Of a stretch of 9,836 nucleotides of DNA, positions 5,262 through 9,836 are shown piece after piece. Position numbers and translations under genes: made by a program. Every line of letters starts with the position of its first letter. Positions within the stretch are counted from its first letter, which is position 1. A model generated the notes under the pieces. It was not told the origin of the DNA and did not search any database. It saw nothing but the letters and a program-made list of their open reading frames with translations. Source of the DNA: Actinomycetes bacterium (GTDB lineage: Bacteria; Actinomycetota; Actinomycetes; Propionibacteriales; Nocardioidaceae). The stretch is taken from NCBI GenBank assembly GCA_023396115.1, contig JAEWXC010000032.1, forward strand, positions 1-9,836, in the 5' to 3' direction.

Positions 5262-5450
5262 ATGAGCGCGCCAGTTGGGTGATACGACGACGGTTCAGGC
5301 CGTCCGCGGTGGTGGGACGGAACCCAGTGGGTAGACGCCCCGCCGGTTGCGGGGCCGGGGTTCTACCCGGGTACGCAGCCTCCGGGGGCTCCGCACGGGT
5401 ACGGCCAGCTCCCGACGCGCACGTCCGGGACCGGGAACCACTGGGGCCTG
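5262..5450 (+). pseudogene. N-terminal DUF2510 part of a membrane protein, cut by an in-frame TGA
   Basis: From the ATG at 5262 the frame reads MSAPVG, TGA (5280-5282), then YDDGSGRPRWWDGTQWVDAPP and a Pro/Gly/Tyr-rich linker (GFYPGTQPPGAPHGYGQ) that continues in frame into the membrane protein at 5451. DUF2510 domains begin with a G-W-Y motif and end with WDGxxW, so TGA stands exactly where the first Trp (TGG) belongs. One G-to-A change explains it. The coding pattern after the stop is intact, so the mutation is recent or is a sequence error. Selenocysteine is unlikely because the family has Trp here. Confidence 0.75.
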
Positions 5451-6053
5451 TTGTCGTTGGACGCCGCGGTCGTCGCTCTGCTCCTGTGCCTGCTGGTCGG
5501 TGTGGGTCTGGTCGGGTTCGTCGGCCTCGCCGCCGCCCAGAAGGGTCGGGCCAGCAACAAGACGCTGAGCATCGGCGGCACGGCACTCAGTGCGGTGGCT
5601 GTCGTCCTCGCCGCCGTGCTCCTGGTCGTCCACCTGCCGGCGGGCGACGCGAACGAGGCGAAGGACGAACCGGCGAGCAAGGGCGCAACTCCGGCTCCCG
5701 AGGACGGTGCGGAGTCCCCCGAGCCTGAGTCTGGAGAGCAGACCCCCGGCAGCTGGGAGTTCCCCATCGGCGATGGCGTCACCCTGGAGATGACTATCCG
5801 CGCCGAGACCATCGAGAAGCCCGGGTCGCGGATGGGTCGGGAGCCCACCAAGGCGGAGTACTCCTTGGCGTGGGGCCCGGCGGTGGAGACCAACGGCCCG
5901 GTCGCCGTCGTCACGACCACCGTGCGCACCACCAGCGGCAAGGCGGTGAGAATGGTTGCGTCCCTCAACGGGCTTGACCCTGACCTGTCCCGCTACAAGC
6001 CGGTGATCCGCGGGACGTTCGACCTGACGCCGTTCAAGCTGGAGGCCCCGTGA
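5451..6053 (+). CDS. DUF2510-type membrane protein, remaining open frame
   Basis: Two transmembrane segments (VVALLLCLLVGVGLVGFVGLAAA and, after a short polar loop, ALSAVAVVLAAVLLVVHL) are followed by an acidic Pro/Glu-rich linker and a beta-rich C-terminal part of about 110 residues, expected outside the cell. The true gene very likely began at 5262, giving about 263 residues. After the TGA at 5280 the open frame's first possible start is TTG at 5451, which has only a poor ribosome site (GGGG four bases upstream). Whether any product is made is unclear. The function is unknown; DUF2510 proteins are common small actinobacterial envelope proteins. The stop overlaps the GTG of the next ORF. Confidence 0.7.
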   Translation: MSLDAAVVALLLCLLVGVGLVGFVGLAAAQKGRASNKTLSIGGTALSAVAVVLAAVLLVVHLPAGDANEAKDEPASKGATPAPEDGAESPEPESGEQTPGSWEFPIGDGVTLEMTIRAETIEKPGSRMGREPTKAEYSLAWGPAVETNGPVAVVTTTVRTTSGKAVRMVASLNGLDPDLSRYKPVIRGTFDLTPFKLEAP

Positions 6054-6253
6054 GCGGCGAGCAGAAGCTCGAGTTCGCCTTCGCGGTACCCGCCTCCGAC
6101 CTCGTCGCGATGGAGTTGGCCCTGGTGAGGGAACTCGGTGAGGGCAAGCGGATCGCGGCGGCGCGGCCGGGCGCGGGGCAGTCGTGTGGGAGGGTCGGGG
6201 GCTCTGAGAGCGACGAGTTCCGGGTCTGGTCCTGCCTCCGCGGCAACGACTGA
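6050..6253 (+). CDS. Small hypothetical protein, 67 residues
   Basis: This starts with GTG at 6050, overlapping the previous stop by four bases (GTGA), which suggests coupled translation. The sequence begins MSGEQKLEFAFAVPASDLVAMELALVRELGEG and ends ESDEFRVWSCLRGND, with no membrane segment. The first half looks like a strand plus an amphipathic helix. The Gly/Ala/Arg-rich middle (about residues 34-51) is less convincing. I do not recognise the family. It ends 27 bases before the stop of the convergent minus-strand gene, and no terminator hairpin is evident between them. Confidence 0.5.
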   Translation: MSGEQKLEFAFAVPASDLVAMELALVRELGEGKRIAAARPGAGQSCGRVGGSESDEFRVWSCLRGND

Positions 6254-6280
6254 CCGTCCGCGATCAGGCGTCGGCAGGGC

Positions 6281-6697
6281 TCACTCCACCGGCTCGAGCG
6301 CGCACGCCTGCGGCGTCGGCAGCCGCGCGTGATCGCCGCCGAACGGCATGTACGTCACCGAGTGCGCCAGCCCGTCGACCACCCACAACTCCAGCATCCC
6401 CAACGGGACGGTGCCGTCGGCGACCTCCAGGACCGCGAAGGGTCCGCCGTCGTGCTCGACGCGGGGGAGCGGAACGTCCGGGGCGAGGTGCAGCAGGAAG
6501 CACTCGCAGGAGGCGTGCTCGTACCCGCCCCACGTTGCGACCGTCAACTGCTCGCGGAGCAGCGCGGACTGCTCCCCTGATCCGGCCGAGAGTCGCCGCA
6601 GAAGTTCCCGTTCGTCCGGGGTGAGGTCGTCGCCGACAGTGCGGTTCGCTCGCGTGGACACCTCCGCAGCGTAGGCCGCACCGTTCACCGCGCCCAC
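6281..6697 (-). CDS. Hypothetical actinobacterial protein with a CEC motif
   Basis: A 138-residue soluble protein. It begins with a helix around LTPDERELLRRLSAG, then LREQLTVATWGGYEHASCECFLLHL, and ends with a beta-rich region (FAVLEVADGTVPLGMLELWVVDGLAHSVTYMPFGG). The layout 'LREQ...Cys-x-Cys...short strands...Leu-Pro' resembles an uncharacterised actinobacterial family I know only as hypothetical. The GTG at 6697 is chosen because AGGGA lies about 6 bases upstream on the minus strand; GTG codons at 6688 and 6661 are alternatives. A longer open frame to 6904 would run into the divergent gene and is not believed. It diverges from the TOPRIM gene across a 52-base spacer. Confidence 0.72.
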   Translation of the reverse strand: MGAVNGAAYAAEVSTRANRTVGDDLTPDERELLRRLSAGSGEQSALLREQLTVATWGGYEHASCECFLLHLAPDVPLPRVEHDGGPFAVLEVADGTVPLGMLELWVVDGLAHSVTYMPFGGDHARLPTPQACALEPVE

Positions 6698-6708
6698 GGG
6701 GTTTCCCT

Positions 6709-6732
6709 GCCCCGGGCCCAGCGTCCCGGGGC
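6709..6732. promoter_or_regulatory. Perfect inverted repeat in the divergent spacer
   Basis: GCCCCGGG (6709-6716) and CCCGGGGC (6725-6732) form 8-base arms around an 8-base centre, within the 52 bases between the minus-strand gene and the TOPRIM gene. It could be a shared operator or an RNA hairpin. Such symmetry is easier to find by chance in G/C-rich DNA. Confidence 0.35.
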
Positions 6733-6749
6733 CGACCGGGTCGGGGACA

Positions 6750-7301
6750 ATGGCACCCGTGTCCCGACCCATCACCTTGCTGGTCGAGGGCGAGTCCGAC
6801 CGGGCTGCCCTCGAGACCATCGCTCCCCGCCTCGGCGTCGATCTGGAGGCCGAGAACATCACCGTCACCGTGATCGGTGGTGCCGGCAACTTCGGCCGCG
6901 CCATCGCCGAGGCCGCGGCCGCCGGCCACCGGGTCGGCGGGCTCTACGACGAGAAGGAGGAGCGCTTCGTCGCCGGCGCGCTCAACCGGCAGGAGGGGGA
7001 GGACCTGACCCGCCAGGGCTTCTTCGCCTGCCGCCGCGACCTGGAGGAGGAGTTCGTCCGCGCGCTCGGCGTCCCGGCCGCCACCGCGGTGCTCGAGGCC
7101 AACGCCGACCTCAAGGGATTCCGCGCCTTCCAGGACCAGGACGCCCACGCCGGTTCCGACGCGGCCGAGCAGCTGCGCCGCTTCATCGGGGCCAACGGCG
7201 CCCGCAAGGCCAAGTACGCCCGGCTCTTCGCCGACGCGGTGCCGTTCGAGGACGTGCCCGAACCCCTCAACGGCCTCGTCACCTGGATCTGGAGCGCCTG
7301 A
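6750..7301 (+). CDS. TOPRIM-domain protein (OLD-nuclease-like)
   Basis: A 183-residue protein made of little more than a TOPRIM fold, the metal-binding catalytic domain of topoisomerases, primases and OLD-family nucleases. The N-terminal acidic motif LLVEGESDRAAL is at residues 10-21 (Glu13), followed by the strand VTVIGGAGNF and the second acidic motif GGLYDEKEERFV (Asp67). FFACRRDLEEEFVRALG (about 91-107) matches the 'DLE-E' segment of OLD-type TOPRIM proteins. It lacks the ATPase half of OLD nucleases, so it would be a stand-alone form, and nuclease activity is unproven. The ATG at 6750 is used; the GTG at 6759 is possible. The stop and the next start share one base (TGATG), so it is coupled to yjdM. 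Confidence 0.8.
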   Translation: MAPVSRPITLLVEGESDRAALETIAPRLGVDLEAENITVTVIGGAGNFGRAIAEAAAAGHRVGGLYDEKEERFVAGALNRQEGEDLTRQGFFACRRDLEEEFVRALGVPAATAVLEANADLKGFRAFQDQDAHAGSDAAEQLRRFIGANGARKAKYARLFADAVPFEDVPEPLNGLVTWIWSA

Positions 7302-7660
7302 TGGACCTGCCCGCCTGCCCGGCCTGCGCCGAGGCGTTCACCTACGCCCAGGGCGCCCTGTACCTCTGCCCCATGTGCGGCCACGAGTGGTCGGCCACCG
7401 AGGAGGCCGAGGCCGCCGAGGCCGCCGAGGCCGCCCTGGTGAAGGACGCCGTCGGCAACGTGCTCGCCGACGGCGACACCGTCACCATCGCCAAGGACCT
7501 CAAGGTCAAGGGCGCCGGCGGCGGCACCCTCAAGGTCGGCACCAAGGTCAAGGGCATCCGCCTGCTCACCGACGCCGTCGACGGCCACGACATCGACGCC
7601 AAGGTCCCCGGGTTCGGCCCGATGCAGCTCAAGTCGAGCGTGGTGAAGAAGGTCCTCTAG
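7301..7660 (+). CDS. yjdM: PhnA/YjdM-family zinc-ribbon protein
   Basis: A 119-residue protein, close to the roughly 110 of E. coli YjdM (PhnA). It starts with a zinc ribbon made by Cys6, Cys9, Cys23 and Cys26 (CPAC and CPMC, followed by GHEW). The conserved PhnA domain follows: VKDAVGNVLADGDTVTIAKDLKVKG, then LKVGTKVKGIRL and the ending MQLKSSVVKKVL. Despite the old name, the family has no proven direct role in phosphonate use. A linker of three exact 9-base repeats (7409-7435) encodes E-A-A units. It is translated with the TOPRIM gene upstream. Its TAG overlaps the stop of the convergent gene within CTAG at 7657-7660. Confidence 0.92.
   Translation: MDLPACPACAEAFTYAQGALYLCPMCGHEWSATEEAEAAEAAEAALVKDAVGNVLADGDTVTIAKDLKVKGAGGGTLKVGTKVKGIRLLTDAVDGHDIDAKVPGFGPMQLKSSVVKKVL
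7409..7435 (+). repeat. Three tandem 9-base repeats inside yjdM
   Basis: The unit GAGGCCGCC occurs three times without change and is preceded by a partial unit at 7403-7408. It encodes a Glu-Ala-Ala run between the zinc ribbon and the PhnA domain, so copy-number changes would alter only linker length. Confidence 0.7.
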
Positions 7661-9069
7661 CCGACCCGGTCGGCCGGGTCGGGGCTGAAGCCGGCGGGGC
7701 CCCGGACGAGATTGCGCGCCAGCGGCAGCTGGTGCGAGGCGCTCTCCACGATGTGCATCAGGTAGCCGGCGGTGTTGGGGAAGACCGCCAGGTCGCCGCA
7801 GGCCACCCCGCGGGGGAAGTGGAACCGGCGCCGGGCCAGCAGCTCCTCCTCGATGCAGTAGGCCCCCACCAGGAACCCGTCGGTGGCCGCGCCGGGCTCC
7901 CCGGCCGTCGAGGGCCGCAGCCAGATCGGGTCGAGGAGGAAGTCGGCGGAGGTGGACCGCACCTGGGTGCGGTTCATGTGCAGGCCCACCAGCGGCACGC
8001 CGTCGCTGCTGGTCTTGCGGAACGCCACCTCGGCCACGGTCATCCCGCAGCCGTCCAGCACGGCGCGCCCCGGCTCCAGGTGCAGGGTCAGGTCGCGGCT
8101 GCGGAGCAGCTCGGCCACCGTCCCCCCGGGCCCGGCCGCGGAGAGCACCTGGTCCAGCCAGGCGCCCCGCACCGGGCTCTGCCAGAACGGGTAGGTGGCC
8201 GGTGAAGGGCGCGCCGCGGACGGGTCGACCATCCCCAGCCGGTCCCCACGCCAGGTGACCTCGTCGCCCTCTTGGGCGGCCAGCCGCTGCCAGAAATCCC
8301 GCCACTGCCCACGGTCGACCAGGTACGACATCGGCACACCGCCCCCCATGTCCACCCAGGCCACCGGGTGGCCGCCGGCCCGCAGCGTGTCGACCAACTC
8401 CACCGCGGCCCGCAGCGCGACGACCCGGTCGGGGGCGCTGTAGCCGTTGAGGTGGAAGTGGACGCCCTCCACCTGCTGGCCGTCCAGCCCGCCGGAGGCC
8501 GCCAGGGCCGCCCACTGCTCCGCCCCCAGCCCGAACCGGGTCGGCGGGACCGACGCGTCCTGCACCGCCAACCGCAGCGCCACCCGGGCCGGGCGGGCCG
8601 CCTCGGTGGTGACCCGGCGCAGCGCCGCGAGTTCGTCGGCGTTGTCCAGCGAGACCGCGGCCCCGTGGTCCACCGCCAACCGCAGCAGCGCCGGCGACTT
8701 CACCGCCGCGCTCACCACCAGGTCGGAGCCCGGGACCCCGCGCTCCAGGCACACGCGCAGCTCGTCGTAGGAGGCCACGTCCACGCCGTGGCCGCCGGCG
8801 AGCGCGGCGTCGACCAGCCCGACGGCCTTGTTGGCCTTGCGCGCCACGAAGACCCGGGCCGCCACGCGGTGCGCCGTGCAGGGGGCCAGCAGGTCGGCCA
8901 CGTTGCGGGCGAACGGGGCGAAGTCCAGCAGGTTGACCGGGGAGCCGTACCGGGCCACCAGGTCGGCGACCGCGTCGGGGTCGGCCAGCAGCTCCTCCAT
9001 CCAGGGCTCCAGGCGGGCGGTCAGCGGGGGCAGTCCGTGCACCATCGGCGGGTGCGGGGAGGCGGTCAT
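7657..9069 (-). CDS. Fold-type III PLP enzyme, LysA-like (Y4yA type)
   Basis: A 470-residue cytoplasmic enzyme with the alanine-racemase-like barrel plus beta domain of diaminopimelate decarboxylases. Lys78 in VFVARKANKA is the expected PLP lysine. GVHFHLNG (203-209, His204) and the phosphate-binding GGGVP (242-246) follow, then EPGRAVLDGCG (332-342) and the C-terminal site GAYCIEEEL (Cys405). The C-terminal block DLAVFPNTAGYLMHIVESASHQLPLARNLV recalls the Y4yA branch, whose substrate is not settled, more than true LysA. It may decarboxylate an amino acid for a secondary metabolite instead of making lysine. The ATG at 9069 overlaps the stop of the upstream gene as ATGA, so the two form one operon. 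Confidence 0.88.
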   Translation of the reverse strand: MTASPHPPMVHGLPPLTARLEPWMEELLADPDAVADLVARYGSPVNLLDFAPFARNVADLLAPCTAHRVAARVFVARKANKAVGLVDAALAGGHGVDVASYDELRVCLERGVPGSDLVVSAAVKSPALLRLAVDHGAAVSLDNADELAALRRVTTEAARPARVALRLAVQDASVPPTRFGLGAEQWAALAASGGLDGQQVEGVHFHLNGYSAPDRVVALRAAVELVDTLRAGGHPVAWVDMGGGVPMSYLVDRGQWRDFWQRLAAQEGDEVTWRGDRLGMVDPSAARPSPATYPFWQSPVRGAWLDQVLSAAGPGGTVAELLRSRDLTLHLEPGRAVLDGCGMTVAEVAFRKTSSDGVPLVGLHMNRTQVRSTSADFLLDPIWLRPSTAGEPGAATDGFLVGAYCIEEELLARRRFHFPRGVACGDLAVFPNTAGYLMHIVESASHQLPLARNLVRGPAGFSPDPADRVG

Positions 9070-9836
9070 GCGCAGGATCCTTCCGGTCCGGTCGTCCGTG
9101 CCACCCGGGCTCGGACCGTCGAGGCGGCCCAGGCACGGGCGTGCGGGTGCAGCGTGCGGGAGAGCGTGTCATGCCCGATCACCGGATCCTCGGTGGGGCG
9201 GCCGAGCACGGCCAGGTCCTCGCGCACGGAGCCGTCGGCGGCCACCGCCCGGGCGGCGGGATCGGTCAGCACGCCACGTTCGCCGGGGCGCACGCTCACC
9301 AGCCCCCGCTCCAGCAGCGACGCCCAGAGCGGGTCCACCGCGGCGGGGAGGGTCCCGACCGGGGGGCGCGGGGCCGGCAGCACGCCCGGGCCGGGGGTGA
9401 CGGCGTCGACCAGGACCGCGCCGGGCGGTGGAGTGGTGCCGACCGAGAGCAGTCCGTGCTCCACGAGGGCCAGGAGCCGCCGCAGCGTCTGCGCGGGCGG
9501 GCCGAACCCCCACCGCTCCAACCGCTGGGCGCGCTCGCGCCACATCGGCCAGGTGCCGGGGTCGCGGGGCGCCAGCCCCAGGGAGCGGACCACGTCGGGG
9601 TAGCCGGCCGTCCAGGCGCGTCCCAGCCACCAGGCCAGCTCGTCGTCGAGGTGACCGTCGGCGCGTCGCAGGTCCGCGGCCCAGCGGGCCACGGGGTCGT
9701 TCGTGGCCGGGCGCCCGTGGGCGAGCAGGTCGTGGGCGACCGTGGGGTCCAGGCGGCACCCGGCCGTGGCCGCGGCGGCCCCCGCGGCCAGCCCCAGACG
9801 CGACCACCCCCCCGCGGCGGGGGCGGCGCCCACCGC
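9066..9836 (-). CDS. C-terminal part of a probable FAD/NAD(P)-binding protein
   Basis: The frame is open to the right edge of the window and lacks its start, so only about the last 256 residues are present. The N-terminal Rossmann motif that would prove FAD binding lies outside. The identification rests on the C-terminal block LAVLGRPTEDPVIGHDTLSRTLHPHARAWA, which I associate with COG4529-like FAD/NAD(P)-binding proteins, and on WPMWRERAQRLERWGFGPPAQ further up. The middle is rich in Gly, Pro and Ala. It is upstream of, and ATGA-overlapped with, the PLP enzyme gene. An oxidoreductase acting with that enzyme on one substrate is plausible but not shown. Confidence 0.62.
   Translation of the reverse strand, partial: AVGAAPAAGGWSRLGLAAGAAAATAGCRLDPTVAHDLLAHGRPATNDPVARWAADLRRADGHLDDELAWWLGRAWTAGYPDVVRSLGLAPRDPGTWPMWRERAQRLERWGFGPPAQTLRRLLALVEHGLLSVGTTPPPGAVLVDAVTPGPGVLPAPRPPVGTLPAAVDPLWASLLERGLVSVRPGERGVLTDPAARAVAADGSVREDLAVLGRPTEDPVIGHDTLSRTLHPHARAWAASTVRARVARTTGPEGSCA

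Noticed and set aside
5280..5282. TGA read as selenocysteine
   Set aside because: DUF2510 domains have Trp at this position and no redox role is known for it; a G-to-A mutation or base error is simpler.
4011..5586. Minus-strand frames opposite the hydrolase and membrane-protein genes
   Set aside because: The hydrolase on the + strand has a full catalytic triad; the opposite frames have no domain and cross gene boundaries.
6698..6904. N-terminal extension of the minus-strand gene ending at 6281 (start at 6904)
   Set aside because: It would overlap the start of the TOPRIM gene on the other strand, and the added 69 residues look like out-of-frame sequence; the GTG at 6697 has a suitable ribosome site.
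7403..7435. Tandem repeats as a regulatory or CRISPR-like array
   Set aside because: The 9-base units are in frame inside yjdM and encode an E-A-A linker; there are no spacers.
6944..9172. A 742-codon minus-strand frame and a 443-codon + frame (8272-9603)
   Set aside because: Both are low-complexity Gly/Arg/Pro/Ala translations lying across the TOPRIM, YjdM, PLP-enzyme and FAD-protein genes, which carry clear motifs in their own frames.

Overview
The window looks like chromosome or genomic-island DNA of a high-GC Gram-positive bacterium (Actinomycetota). The evidence is heavy G/C at third codon positions, a CmtR-type cadmium/lead sensor, a DUF2510-type membrane protein, leaderless-looking starts and many 4-base ATGA gene overlaps. 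The genus cannot be named from the sequence.

Left half (1 to about 5170), accessory DNA. Three self-contained modules lie head to tail on the + strand. (1) A metal-resistance operon: cmtR, a P1B-type ATPase and a small thioredoxin-like protein (109-2683). (2) A toxin-antitoxin operon: higB-like toxin, higA-like antitoxin and a P-loop kinase-like gene (2824-3918). (3) A single alpha/beta hydrolase gene (4050-5054). Before the first module and after every module is a short non-genic stretch whose + strand encodes the same C-terminal peptide followed by a stop: VEFRFAV at 1-30, then VEFRFNV at 2767-2790, 3958-3981 and 5140-5163. The four copies differ almost only by synonymous codon changes, and even the stop codons differ (TAA, TAG, TAA, TGA). 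This is the main discovery candidate. It looks like repeated integration at the 3' end of one gene family, each incoming cassette bringing its own version of the gene end, as SCC elements do at rlmH. No recombinase gene lies in the window. In all three modules a -10-like hexamer sits 7-8 bases before the first start codon, so each seems to carry its own leaderless promoter.

Right half (about 5170 to 9836), higher GC and more chromosome-like. It starts with a DUF2510-type two-helix membrane protein whose conserved GWYDDGSG motif contains an in-frame TGA where Trp is expected (5280-5282), so the gene is broken or the base is wrong. Next come a 67-codon ORF, a minus-strand gene of unknown function (6281-6697), a TOPRIM-domain protein (6750-7301) and a PhnA/YjdM zinc-ribbon protein (7301-7660). 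A minus-strand operon follows: a fold-type III PLP enzyme of the LysA/Y4yA type (7657-9069), preceded in transcription by the C-terminal part of a probable FAD/NAD(P)-binding protein that runs off the right edge (9066-9836).

The metal genes form one translationally coupled sensor-efflux unit. The toxin-antitoxin genes and the kinase also form one coupled unit. The final minus-strand pair probably belongs to a biosynthetic operon that continues beyond the window. No rRNA, tRNA, CRISPR array, intact transposase or integrase was seen.
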